Positions 1 through 8,988 of a stretch of 64,000 bases of DNA are shown piece by piece. Each line of letters opens with the position of its first letter. Position 1 is the stretch's first letter. The stretch is from Gracilariopsis chorda (Eukaryota; Rhodophyta; Florideophyceae; Gracilariales; Gracilariaceae): the NCBI GenBank assembly GCA_003194525.1, contig NBIV01000058.1, positions 1 through 64,000 on the forward strand, read 5' to 3'. The position numbers and the translations under genes are program-made. The notes below the pieces were generated by a model. The model did not search any database. It saw only the letters and a list, made by a program, of their open reading frames with translations, and was not told the origin of the DNA.

Positions 1-1770
1 GCCAGTGAGGATATTGGCGTCTTCTGACACTTCGTCTTGTCTAATGACTTTCCACGTTCCGCGCGATATTAATCCTGCCAGCTCTTTTCGTTTAGCTTCA
101 CTGAATGCTGGTAGGTTCCGACGGTGATCGGAAGACCTAACACTTCAGTGATTTGAACATCATAAAGTTCAAAATCACCAGGAAGTATTGGTTCGAGACA
201 AGTATGAAGGTTGTCCCATTAGTTCGTCACGATGAAAAGGTTTGACCTGCGCAATAGAATGTTGGACTGTTTCACCATTGCGATTGATAAAGACTTGTTT
301 GTTATCAATTCTTACAATTTTATAGGGTCCAGTCCATTTTATTGGCTTCAAATCTCAAGCTTGTTGATGCGGCAGATGGAATGCGAGCGACGATTGCACG
401 GCGCAAACGAAGTTCCGAAGTGATGGTTTCCATCTCAGTTGCGCGCGATTTGAAAGAGCTCTCATTCGCTCCTCATGATTTGGAAGTTCTGTGCTAAACG
501 GTGGAAAGCGAGGAAGAACTCCAAATACGAGTAGTGAAGGTACAAGTCCTTCGGGATTCATTGTATCGTTCATAGCCTTGACAGCAAGTCGAAGGGCTAA
601 GGCGATGGGGACATCGGGCTCGCTATATCGAATCTTTTGGTAGATACGACGTAAGGGTCCATGGTACCGTTCACCGGTTCCAAGGGAATTATGACTTTCA
701 ACGCCTGAGAACTGTAAGGTGATTCCAGCCATGCTTGTCAGTTCTTTCCATCGAGCGGATGTGAATTGTCTGGCTTTATCCAGTCTCATCTTGTCTGGAT
801 AGCCGGTGTATAATGTGGCCCAACAACCGAGAAATGCGTACCAGATTGCTTCAGTGGTCTGACTCTTGAGGAAAACTGCAGAGCTGAAGTGCGTTTGTGT
901 GTCGACAAGGTGTAGAACTGGCATTTTGTCCAAGAACATAAGATCCAAAGCAATTTCACTGTTGAATATTATTTTGCCTGGAATGGATACTTGGAAGGAC
1001 TGTGGCCGGGGTGTAAAACGTTGGCACGTGGCACATGATTTTGAGATATGCTCAATGAGTTTCCTGGTCTCAACCGTGGCATGTTCTAGCTTTGCTCGGG
1101 AGATCAAGTTGAAAAGCTTGTTTGCGCTTGGATGGTAGAAGTGCATATGCATTTTTCGGAGTTCACTTTTTGTGTAAAGAATCTCAGAGAAGTCCCATTC
1201 TAAGTACATATGACCGAATTTCCGCGTGATTGGTATCGACCAATTGAACTTCTTGTTGAGTAACATGTTTTCCACGTTGTCAGGTACAAGAGCGTGTAAG
1301 TCCAGGATATCGAGTCCAATAAGAAGAGGTACAGAGGCGTCAACGACGTCAATCTCAAGTGGAAGAAAAGTGTTGCCAGGGATTGGAATGCGTACTTGCA
1401 TGGTTCCACGGCTGAAGTATATGCCATCTCCAAATTTAAAAGCTTTGTTGGAGTGATTCAGCTTAAATGGAATGCCTAAAAGTTTAAAGTACGCTTGGGC
1501 TTGTTGTTTTCCTACTACAGATTGTTGTGCGCCAGAATCCAGACATGCGCCTTGAAATTCGCGTCGGTTTCTCTCGAATGAGCTTGTCTTCACGTTGTGA
1601 ATATCAACAAGGTTCCAACGAGGTGTTCGTGAACTGTATCGTGCTTGCTTTCGTGTACAAAAACGAATGATTCGAGGTGAGCCATTGGAGGACTTGTCTG
1701 GTCCTTTCTTGTTCTGCTGCTTGGGAGGAGCACTACGGCAGAAATCGTTAGTACTCCCAGTTAAAAATCC
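1..1770 (-). pseudogene. Ty1/copia-order Pol fragment: protease, integrase, start of reverse transcriptase
   Basis: The frame is open from about 1770 down to a stop at 355-357. It holds a retropepsin motif (DSGAQQ near 1539-1522) and a later LLIGLDILD segment. An integrase zinc finger follows (His at about residues 149-154, C-x2-C at 187/190 counted from 1593), then an integrase core with D217, D272 and E308, a normal DDE spacing. Below 355 the reading continues in shifted frames: an integrase C-terminal GPYKI-type module (about 360-185), then RT N-terminal sequence up to the window edge. Protease-integrase-RT order defines Ty1/copia (Pseudoviridae type). At least three frame changes (about 355, 180 and 120) make it non-functional. 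The element runs off the left edge, so most RT and RNase H are not visible. The NSLGTGERYHGPLRR segment is typical of fungal-type copia integrases (known family style; not searched). Confidence 0.85.
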
Positions 1771-1924
1771 TCAAGGCAATTCGAGAGGGAAGGTTCGCTA
1801 CTCTGCGTTCCAAAATTAGATGCAAAGAATTGTTCGGAAGGATCAGAGTTTTCGTTGTCTGCATTAACATCTGCCTCGCCGTTTGCAAGCAAAGAATGTT
1901 TCCGCGCTTTCGAATTCATCGGAA

Positions 1925-3367
1925 TCACTGGACCTCTTCGAGCTGTTGGCAGATTTCATACAGGACACGGTTTAAAGCCTTGTTCTGATCCTTATAGCCG
2001 TTGCGTTGCAAATATTGCACACGGTTAGCGGCATTGTTGGTGAGGTCCTTGCGTTGCCTGCATTCGGCAACAACATGTCCGAATTTACCACAATTCCAAC
2101 AGGTAACATTTCGTCTGCTTTTGGATTGACGAAAGTTTGTCCGGTTTGTGGAATGTGGGTGACGTACGTATCGGGATTGGCCAGCATAGAACGTTCCACT
2201 CGTGTCAGAGTTCTGAAAATCGTCGGTGGAAAGTGAGTCCAACTGAAGACTCTTTTGATCTCGCATGCGACCGATTTTCTCTTCTTGATCGAGTTGAATT
2301 GCAGCTTCCAACTGACCGTAAAGTTTATGATAACTAATCAGTCCTGCATTGGCCCTGCTGCAGGCATCTCGCGCCCAGGAATTACCAATTAAAGCATTCT
2401 GTAAATATTCGATTCTGTTGCGCTCGGATCGGCAGTGCATAGGGCCTTGTGGGGACAACTTCGAAATTTCTTCGTGGAGTTTCTCCAAAGCGTCGCTTAA
2501 TGAAGAGCTCTTTGAAGCAAATTTTTGGATTCGTAAGTTACGTAAATAGGCAGCAATGCGGTTCTGACGGGAAAGAGAATTATACTCCTTTTCCATTACT
2601 GCTGAAGCTTCCCTGAAACTTCGCACTCTGCCATCAACGCTTTGTACGTAAAAACGCTTCGCGTTTCCACGCAAAAGGTGGTGTAAATATTGGAGTCGTT
2701 GATGGTTGGATAGATTGTAATCTAGAGCGGCATAATTATATTCGCTCACAAATTCCTCCCAACATTCACCAAGGGCTCCTGAAAATTTAGACGATTGATC
2801 TTTGAAATGAGACGCAATATAGTGAGCTATCCTGTCTCGGCTGTCTCCAAAGTTCGTTTGTGGCTCATTGGTAGCGTTGTGAGCACGCCATGGCTGGCGT
2901 TGGCGATTTTGCTCATTCACGCGTTTCGGAGGTGAGAGCTCCCGTTGTTGCTCAACCTCAGTTTCTTCTTCGACGTCTGCAAATCTCTGTGGTTGCTGTC
3001 GGGTAGGCGGAGCAGGTGCCGGCGTTTGCTCGAATAAATCTATAGCAGTGAAAGCATCTTCTAAATGAGACTCCTCAAAAATTGTTTTGGCAATTCTTTT
3101 TAAGAGGTGACCGCTTTCATGTTCTGCGAGACTAATTCCACGATCTTCTAAGAACTTTGCAAACTTACGCATAAGCAATCCATTACTTAAAATTGTAAAA
3201 GTGAGTAGCTTATCTGGAGGGTATTCAGTTCTCAGAAGTTCGATTACTTGAGCAGGCTCTGCTTGGGTATTGTTTTCCTGAATATTCTTAATAAATTCGA
3301 TAAATTGTCGTTGTTGCTGATTTGCATACCTAACATTGGTAGTAAAATTTCCGTTAAGTGGCGGCAT
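1925..3367 (-). CDS. Copia-type Gag with CCHC zinc knuckle
   Basis: A 480-residue ORF with an ATG start at 3367. The N-terminal third is mixed, followed by a Pro/Arg/Glu-rich low-complexity stretch at about residues 115-170. A capsid-like helical region lies at about residues 190-360. Near the C-terminus is one zinc knuckle, C-x2-C-x4-H-x4-C (CWNCGKFGHVVAEC). Gag binds genomic RNA and builds the virus-like particle. The ORF ends 155 bp before the open protease-integrase frame and lies in a different frame, so Gag and Pol are separate ORFs here or are linked through a frameshift or indel. It is intact, in contrast to the damaged pol. Confidence 0.85.
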   Translation of the reverse strand: MPPLNGNFTTNVRYANQQQRQFIEFIKNIQENNTQAEPAQVIELLRTEYPPDKLLTFTILSNGLLMRKFAKFLEDRGISLAEHESGHLLKRIAKTIFEESHLEDAFTAIDLFEQTPAPAPPTRQQPQRFADVEEETEVEQQRELSPPKRVNEQNRQRQPWRAHNATNEPQTNFGDSRDRIAHYIASHFKDQSSKFSGALGECWEEFVSEYNYAALDYNLSNHQRLQYLHHLLRGNAKRFYVQSVDGRVRSFREASAVMEKEYNSLSRQNRIAAYLRNLRIQKFASKSSSLSDALEKLHEEISKLSPQGPMHCRSERNRIEYLQNALIGNSWARDACSRANAGLISYHKLYGQLEAAIQLDQEEKIGRMRDQKSLQLDSLSTDDFQNSDTSGTFYAGQSRYVRHPHSTNRTNFRQSKSRRNVTCWNCGKFGHVVAECRQRKDLTNNAANRVQYLQRNGYKDQNKALNRVLYEICQQLEEVQ

Positions 3368-3504
3368 GATGAACTAAACAAATTACTACAGTGTTTTGTA
3401 TGCTAATATAATAGAGTACTGTGTTTAACTAAGCTTTAATCGTACACAATTAGCCTATTGGTATTGGTTACTAATCGTAGAGTAATACGCAAAAGCACAA
3501 CTAT

Positions 3505-4140
3505 TTATTTTTTTAATTTTTGATTGTAGAGCACTTTGAAGTGTGCTTTGCCGTTTTTGTGGCGGTTCAAATGATGATGCGACTCAAATGAGCGCTTACA
3601 GGTAGCACAGTAAGGCGGAGTACGCTTACACTGCACGCGGTTGCGGTGTGTTTTAGACTGACAGTGGTCAAAAAAGGTTTTTGCACTGTTGCACTGAATT
3701 TTGCACAATGTGCAGAAGCGTTTGGCACGAGCCACACGCGTGGTCTTCTTCTTTGGTTGCAATTGGTCAGCCAAACACTTGGCCTTTTTCCTGCGGAGCT
3801 TCTGTATGCCACTGGTGCTCGGCTGCACTGGCACTTGTGTGTGTTGGCGGCGGCGAGGCACTGGTATTTCTTCGGCTTCAAGGTCAAAGACACTTGGCGG
3901 TTTGCGGCTGGATGTAGTTGAGCGGTGGCCCGGTTCTGATTCACTTTCCACTTCTGAAGGGGTCAGATGGTCCAATATGTTCGGTCGTTGCTGATTGGTT
4001 GGTGGCGCTGGTAGTAGAGCAAGATGGTGACGATGCGGGGAGGCTGGGTGCTCTACGGTTACCGTAGGATAGATTGAATTATAAATAAAAACAGTGCCTG
4101 GCTGTTTACGAGCCACTGTAGTTATATGCTGATTGGACAC
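3505..4140 (-). CDS. Accessory C2H2 zinc-finger protein upstream of copia gag
   Basis: A 211-codon ORF between the element leader and gag, same strand, ending 137 bp before the gag ATG. The C-terminal 75 residues contain two U1/zf-met-like fingers, each C-x2-C-x12-H-x5-H (CTLCKIQCNS...HCQSKTH and CATCKRSFES...HKNGKAH). They are preceded by a strongly basic stretch (RRKKAKC...PKKKTTR). The N-terminal half is Pro/Ser/His-rich. Fingers of this spacing usually bind double-stranded RNA or DNA; that role is inference here. There is no ATG near the start: the listed 5' end is a GTG. The sequence just upstream (pyrimidine-rich, ending TTCTTTTAG) looks like a 3' splice site, so the start codon may lie in an upstream leader exon. 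Copia elements normally have no ORF here. Confidence 0.65.
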   Translation of the reverse strand: MSNQHITTVARKQPGTVFIYNSIYPTVTVEHPASPHRHHLALLPAPPTNQQRPNILDHLTPSEVESESEPGHRSTTSSRKPPSVFDLEAEEIPVPRRRQHTQVPVQPSTSGIQKLRRKKAKCLADQLQPKKKTTRVARAKRFCTLCKIQCNSAKTFFDHCQSKTHRNRVQCKRTPPYCATCKRSFESHHHLNRHKNGKAHFKVLYNQKLKK

Positions 4141-4458
4141 TAAAAGAATGTAATTTAGAAAAAATGTGTGGTTAGTAATTACGTCTTATACGTATTGGTT
4201 AACAACGCTTAATCAGTACCAACAGAATTTTTCAATTCTTTAGATGTCGAATGACTTACTTGGAAACGGTAAAAATCGACGATTATCCACGGATAATTCC
4301 GGAATGTCGTGAAATAATACGTTTAAAAAAAGGGGCGGCCTGTAGTGGTAGCTAGGGGCGGCCCAAAAAGGATGATTCCTTTGCTTGAAGAGGTAGAGTT
4401 GATGATAATAATGGGTTGGGGAACAGACGAGAGGCAAAGGCCGAGCTCTGTTCCCTCC

Positions 4459-4465
4459 TTTTATA
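4459..4465 (-). promoter_or_regulatory. TATA box for the left copia element
   Basis: TATAAAA on the minus strand in the context GAGTATAAAAGGAGGG, about 320 bp upstream of the first element ORF and just downstream (on the minus strand) of the hairpin cluster. Confidence 0.55.
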
Positions 4466-4471
4466 CTCAGA

Positions 4472-4660
4472 GAGAAAGACGCTAGTCGTCTTTCTCGGTA
4501 GTTAGAGTCCTAACATGCTCGCATGAATGCGGCATTGTAAGCAGACATCACACCATCCTCGGGGATGGTGAGAAGGCAGGACGCTTTCTCACCATCCCCA
4601 AGGATGGTGAGATGGTCCACTCCATCTCCTTCTTCCTCACCGTCTGACAAGGACGGTGAG
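4472..4660. repeat. Cluster of four short hairpins with related arms
   Basis: Perfect inverted repeats: GAGAAAGACG/CGTCTTTCTC (4472-4481/4487-4496), CACCATCC/GGATGGTG (4551-4558/4563-4570, loop TCGG), TCTCACCATCC/GGATGGTGAGA (4587-4597/4602-4612, loop CCAA) and CTCACCGTC/GACGGTGAG (4636-4644/4652-4660). The last three are variants of one CTCACCRTCC palindrome. They lie upstream of the TATA box in the inferred U3, so they could be paired transcription-factor sites or RNA/DNA stem-loops. Confidence 0.8.
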
Positions 4661-4760
4661 CGAAGCTTTATCCTCACACTATGTCTACTGTACGTAGACT
4701 ATGTCTACTGTATATTCTCAAGAAGCAGAACCGTGAAATGACAGATTCACATACGTTCGT

Positions 4761-5013
4761 TAGGTCTCCGGTGTGTGGTGGTTAATATACGTGTACCTTT
4801 GGTACCAGCTGCGACTATCATCAGTTCACACCGGACATGTGGCCTGGTCGTTTTGACTATGACACGGTCCAGCAGCGGTCCGAAATTGCATCTGTAGACC
4901 ACATGCATCCGCCATGCTACATGTAGGGTAGATGTACTGGAGAGCAGGTGTTGTGGGACCCAGTGTATGCGACGACTGGACGAGCGCGCAGGTTAGAGAA
5001 GAGCATTACCAGA
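4761..5013. other. Intergenic, upstream of the WD40 gene
   Basis: Between the copia leader and the WD40 start. The WD40 frame is open from 4927 after a TAG at 4924-4926 but has no ATG before 5014. The bases GAGAGCAG at 4940-4947 could be a 3' splice site, leaving room for an upstream exon. No clear TATA box was seen. Confidence 0.4.
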
Positions 5014-6072
5014 ATGGAGAGAGGGCGGAATTGTCAAGCGTATAACTTCGGAGTGGGAATCAGCGCGTTGGGCGTGAGCACAGATGGAAAAGCGGTTCTT
5101 CTCGGGCACAACGACGGCTCGCTAACATTGTTTGATGTGACGACAGGAAGGAGAGTACCTTCATTCGAGGCGCACAACGGCGCTGTACACGGTATCACGT
5201 TTCTGAGCTCGCGGACGGCGGTGTCGATTTCACGGGAGGACAGCACAATTCGAGCATGGGACGTGCACACAGGAGGGGCCAAAGGCATGGTACGTCCGAA
5301 TGCGGTGCCGAATGTGGTGGCTCGTATGAGTGAAACGGCTGTTGTTGTGGGATCTACAAAAGGGATGATATACGCTGTGGAGTGGAATGACGGCAAGGGC
5401 CACATTCGCACGGCTGAGAAGATGGCGTCTGCTGCACGGAATCCAGTTGCTGTTACTGGTGTATCGGTGTGCGGCAACCGGTTTGTGTCAGTGTCGGACG
5501 ATAATGTGGTTCGGATATGGGAGGCTGAAAGTATGAGATGCTTGAAGAAGGTGTCTGGTGTACAAGCGTTATGTGCGGGTCTGAGCGGAGAGCATGTGGT
5601 GGTATGTGGTTCCGGAGGTATCTATAATGAGATTCAGACTTTGTATGTACTTTCGGCGGAGGCGCCTTTCAAGCAGGTGATCAATAAGAGAATGAAGGAT
5701 TTACATTCTCGAATGCAAGTGGTGGGAAACAACACGGTTGTGTTGCAATCTCCTAATGGTAAGGTGGTTCGGGTGTACGAGCTCAGTGGAATGGTTCATT
5801 TGATGGACATTCGGGTTGGAGCTGCGGCAGGGGACTTCAAGATGGTGGGAGATGGGCGCATGGCGGTGGCGTGTGGGAGGAGGTTAATGATGATTGACAC
5901 GGCTCCGGAGGTGGATGGTGTCGCCGTGAACCGACTCACCTATGGACCGGCGCGTGTGATATCGGTGGGCCGTGAGAGCGGCGAGCGAGGTGAAGTGCGA
6001 AGGTTGCGTTTGAAAGTGGCATTGAGGGCGGTTGTTTGTGCATGTTTCGTCGCGGCGCTGGGTGGCGCCTAA
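5014..6072 (+). CDS. WD40-repeat protein with possible C-terminal membrane anchor
   Basis: Single-exon ORF of 352 residues from the ATG at 5014, in good context (AGAATGG); the frame also runs to a GTG at 4948. WD40-like blades are visible, each closing with a W/F-D or W-E pair: GHNDGSLTLFDVTTG, SREDSTIRAWDVHTG, and SVSDDNVVRIWEAES. Weaker repeats fill the remainder, consistent with one beta-propeller. WD40 propellers are protein-interaction scaffolds; nothing seen points to a particular complex. The last 25 residues (basic RRLRLK, then a hydrophobic ALRAVVCACFVAALGG stretch) could be a tail anchor. GC-rich codon use and an unbroken frame mark it as a live host gene. It is convergent with the next gene, with about 80 bp between the stops. 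Confidence 0.75.
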   Translation: MERGRNCQAYNFGVGISALGVSTDGKAVLLGHNDGSLTLFDVTTGRRVPSFEAHNGAVHGITFLSSRTAVSISREDSTIRAWDVHTGGAKGMVRPNAVPNVVARMSETAVVVGSTKGMIYAVEWNDGKGHIRTAEKMASAARNPVAVTGVSVCGNRFVSVSDDNVVRIWEAESMRCLKKVSGVQALCAGLSGEHVVVCGSGGIYNEIQTLYVLSAEAPFKQVINKRMKDLHSRMQVVGNNTVVLQSPNGKVVRVYELSGMVHLMDIRVGAAAGDFKMVGDGRMAVACGRRLMMIDTAPEVDGVAVNRLTYGPARVISVGRESGERGEVRRLRLKVALRAVVCACFVAALGGA

Positions 6073-6149
6073 TGACTGTGCAAACGGGCGGCGCCATTGG
6101 CTGCACGGCGCTGAGATATTCGTAGATGCTCAAGAAAGAAATGAAACGT

Positions 6150-6664
6150 TTACAACGTGTGTGGATGGGAAACGGGCGGCGCTATCGGAACAAAGATGCG
6201 GCCTGCATCTCTGTGTGGTACGAGAAAAGCGCGTGCGAAGAGCCTGATGGGCTCTGCGGCGGGGGAGACGGGACGTAGCAGCGCTCCATGGCGGGTCGCT
6301 TACGTCTTGTACGCGCCGCCTGCGACGAAGCGGAGGCCGTGGAGGTGGTGGCGGCGGCGCGCGAGCGGGCGCGTCTCTTTGCGATGCGGACGCGAGCGTT
6401 GTTCGGGTCGAGAAGGTGGCTCTGTTGTGAGGAACGGCGGTTAGAGTAGGTGGGCATGAGGGGGGCGGGGGTTAGGGGGTGACTTACCCAGTAGCAGTTT
6501 AGCTGGCAGAAGACGGCTGTGGAGGGGGACGGCGCTTGAACGGCGGTGGAGTGATGCGCTATCGGTGATGAGCAGTTGTGGCAGAGGAGCAGCTTTGTGG
6601 ACGCTGGCGGCGTGAAGTACGTCGGCGTGTCGCATCGGGACGGGGCGGTGGCGGCGTCGTCCAT
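6150..6664 (-). CDS. Small Cys-cluster (TRASH/MYM-like) protein, three exons
   Basis: Model: exon 1 6488-6664, intron 6422-6487, exon 2 6304-6421, intron 6254-6303, exon 3 6150-6253, giving 132 residues. Intron 1 is 66 nt with a consensus donor GTAAGT, a CTAAC branch-like site and CACAACAG acceptor. It is a multiple of three with no stop, so retention would also give protein. Intron 2 is 50 nt (GTAAGC...CCGCAG); if retained, the frame ends at 6182. Start ATG 6664 has G at -3 and +4. Exon 1 has C28-x2-C31-x21-C53-x3-C57-Y, a pattern like TRASH/MYM single zinc clusters, then an Arg/Ala/Ser-rich basic tail. Third codon positions are strongly G/C. A CCAAT box and a TATA-like site lie upstream on the same strand. 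Function is unknown; zinc binding is inferred from the Cys pattern. Confidence 0.55.
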
Positions 6665-6778
6665 TGCGAGCTGAGCTGATGGGGGCGGGGAGCGCGTCGT
6701 GGGTGACGAAGGACGGCGAACTGGACAATGGGGGCCGGGGGGGGCGACGCCGGGGCCGCGGCAAGAGGGCGTACACTT

Positions 6779-6785
6779 CTTTTAT
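6779..6785 (-). promoter_or_regulatory. TATA-like box for the Cys-cluster gene
   Basis: ATAAAAG on the minus strand, about 115 bp upstream of the ATG at 6664. A CCAAT box (complement of 6824-6828, GCCAATCA) stands about 40 bp further upstream. This is a classic spacing in otherwise extremely GC-rich sequence. Confidence 0.5.
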
Positions 6786-6857
6786 GGCGCGCAGCGGCCG
6801 AAGTGCGTTCTCGGGCCGATGTGATTGGCGCACCCGGCGCCTGTCGAATCACACACG

Positions 6858-7373
6858 TCACAGCGCGTGCGCCAGTGAGAAGCGTCGATGCGAAGGCGCG
6901 CGCGCCGTGCCCCTCGACTCCGCGCCGGCGCCGCCAAACGACAGCGACTTCCTCCACACCTTTCTTTGGTCGGCGCCGCCGAACGGCCCGCGCCGCCTTC
7001 GCTTCCACGGGCGCCACCGCGCGCGCGCGCCGCCGCCAGTGCGCGCGCTGCAGTTGGGCGCGCGGTACGCCACCGGGTCGAACACGGCCGGAAGCGGTGA
7101 GCTCAAGTCGTCGTTCGTGCTCATTGCCGTGCGTCGGTAGCGAACGCTGGTTTCGGACAGCGCTGGGCGACGTGGGAGCCGCGCCACCACCGGAACGCAC
7201 CGTTCGTGCGGCCGACGCAGTTCGTAGAGTCGGTACGGGTCGGTTTCTTCGGGCGCCCTTCTTCGTCGCGCACCGCAACATTCCGCTTGCAGCGCCATGG
7301 CCCGTGCCCCGGCGGCGGCGGCGGTCGCGGCGGCGGCGGCCGGGGGCGTTGTGGGACGGCGGGGGAGATGCAT
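6858..7373 (-). CDS. Hypothetical ORF in very GC-rich sequence
   Basis: A 171-codon frame. The section after an internal ATG (about 7118 down to 6858, beginning MSTNDDLSSPLP) has balanced composition and very high G/C at third positions. The N-terminal part is poly-Ala low complexity. However, overlapping long frames exist on both strands across 6,660-7,560, as expected from GC content alone, and no domain is recognised. It lies upstream of the CCAAT/TATA promoter of the next gene and would end about 30 bp before the CCAAT box. It may be a first exon, a small gene, or chance. Confidence 0.2.
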   Translation of the reverse strand: MHLPRRPTTPPAAAAATAAAAGARAMALQAECCGARRRRAPEETDPYRLYELRRPHERCVPVVARLPRRPALSETSVRYRRTAMSTNDDLSSPLPAVFDPVAYRAPNCSARTGGGARARWRPWKRRRRGPFGGADQRKVWRKSLSFGGAGAESRGTARAPSHRRFSLAHAL

Positions 7374-7933
7374 TCGGATGTGCCGACACCGCTTCGCGCT
7401 TGAGACACTGTGTTGTGGGCGCCCTTTTAAACGCGTTCGTCGGGCGCGCCGCTCTGCTTCTGCTAGTTGCGCCGCGTTGCTTCAAGCGGGATCTCGTGAC
7501 CCGTCTTCTGTGCGCCCCGCCGCTTGCGTCCACCGTTGCGGCGCGTTTACCGCTTTAATGCGCACCCGACTCGTGGCCGGGTGCGCGTCGTCTCGCAAAC
7601 CATTTGTGCGATGCGCCAATGAAGAGCCACAACTTTGCGCTGCTTGATATGTTTAGCAGCTCCACTTGAGACTGCAGCGTCATCAAAGCGTCACTGTTGC
7701 TTCGCCACGTGCCGTTGCCCGTCGTCCGCGAAGCTCTCCCAATCTGTAAACACGCTCTGCGCCGCGCGCTGTCCTTGGCACTGCTGCGTGTGGAATGCGC
7801 TGTACCGTCCAGATAGATACAAGGGTAGATTGCTACCGCTACCACACACCCACTGCTCGTGTTGTTGCGTATTCCAAAAACCCACACTCTCAAATCCGCA
7901 ACGAGCTCAATCGCCCCACACCCAATCTCGCAC

Positions 7934-8368
7934 TCACTTCACTTCACAACCTAAGCGGTTTTTGTCAGAAGATATCTTGCATCTTTCTCCTCCACACCCA
8001 TCAGTAAACCGTGCACTTGCGTCCAGTGCATTCTCCGCCCACCCCCCGCTGAGCATCTGTTGATATCTACGGCCGCTCGGCTTCCTCGTGCGCCCGAGGG
8101 GATGATGGGGGTCGTTGGAAAAGGGAGAGAGAGAGGGCACGTCTGCCTTGTTGACTCCTTTCTGAGAGCACGAGCGTGGCCTTTGTCTTGATCTTGCTGT
8201 GAGCTCACTGTCTCTCTCTGGAAAGAGCAGTGACAACAAGATCAAAGGCGTGTAAGCTACCGTCTTCGAACCCTGAGCACGCCAGGGTGACGTAACTGCG
8301 AAGTCACTGTGGCTGTTACGGGCGGCCACAACTTCGCCAACCTGAGCCTGTAGCTCCGCAGCTGTCAT
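7934..8368 (-). CDS. Hypothetical protein, one possible tiny intron
   Basis: ORF of 144 codons from the ATG at 8368 (G at -3); not recognised. The first about 36 residues (beginning MTAAELQAQVGEVVAAR) look like ordinary protein. An alternative spliced model uses a 43-nt intron 8218-8260 (donor GTAGCT, acceptor CTCTTTCCAG) and shifts into a second frame ending at 7951, giving a product of similar length. The two readings cannot be separated from sequence alone. The region further downstream on this strand (7555-7740) contains another short protein-like frame that could be a later exon. Confidence 0.3.
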   Translation of the reverse strand: MTAAELQAQVGEVVAARNSHSDFAVTSPWRAQGSKTVAYTPLILLSLLFPERDSELTARSRQRPRSCSQKGVNKADVPSLSPFSNDPHHPLGRTRKPSGRRYQQMLSGGWAENALDASARFTDGCGGERCKISSDKNRLGCEVK

Positions 8369-8615
8369 AACAACAACACCAACAAAACTTGTACATCGTC
8401 CCCACACAACTACTCGCACCGCTCGTCAACATGACCCTCCAACTCAACGTTAGTTCCCCTCGCTACACCTACCGAACACGTCTTGCAGACCGCCTTTTCC
8501 ACCTTTCAACCACTTCAAATAAAGCTGAGCCTATCCTTGCATGCAACGCGTGTCCGCCATCGTCCTACTATAGAGCCACACAATGACATCTTTCAACACT
8601 TATCGCGTGCTCCTG

Positions 8616-8621
8616 TATAAA
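8616..8621 (+). promoter_or_regulatory. TATA-like box ahead of a pyrimidine-rich leader
   Basis: TATAAA in context CCTGTATAAACG, followed by about 370 bp of C/T-rich leader-like sequence to the ATG at 8989. It may be the promoter of the decayed gene below. Confidence 0.3.
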
Positions 8622-8988
8622 CGTCTCGTTTCGTGTTTTCGTTTGTATCCCCCAAACAACTGACATCTTGTACTGCTGCACTCCTCACTTTTGTTGTCGC
8701 GCAAACTGTTGTCGAACCGCACTCCGTGCGTTCACCCATTCACGTTCACGCCCCAAGTGCTTTCAACGACCACTTACACGTCCAATTTGCCCTAGCTGCA
8801 CTCAACCCCTTCAACTCAAGCCCGGTCTTGGCTCTTCACTTTCATCACGGAGTGCTTACGCAGGCCCCCACATCGCCGAATAGATATCGTCCTCACTCAC
8901 ACTGCTTCTCTCCTCATTCATAGAGTTCCTTCGTCCAAAACACATAGGTTTTAGCAAGCGCAACTTTGCTTTCATTCTACCAATAATC

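Larger units (their letters stand above)
4141..4760 (-). promoter_or_regulatory. Probable 5' LTR/leader of the left-edge copia element
   Basis: This non-coding stretch lies directly upstream of the three element ORFs. It holds a good TATA box on the minus strand (TATAAAA, complement of 4459-4465), correctly oriented to transcribe the zinc-finger ORF, gag and pol. Above it lies a cluster of four hairpins (separate entry) and a direct repeat ATGTCTACTGTA at 4681-4692 and 4701-4712. I could not fix the LTR ends, because the other LTR is outside the window. Confidence 0.5.

Noticed and set aside
6660..7560. Long overlapping ORFs on both strands, up to 324 codons
   Set aside because: Extreme GC content with few A/T-rich stop codons gives long frames by chance; the products are Arg/Ala/Pro-rich without domains. 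Only the frame with a start, promoter and consensus introns was kept with moderate confidence.
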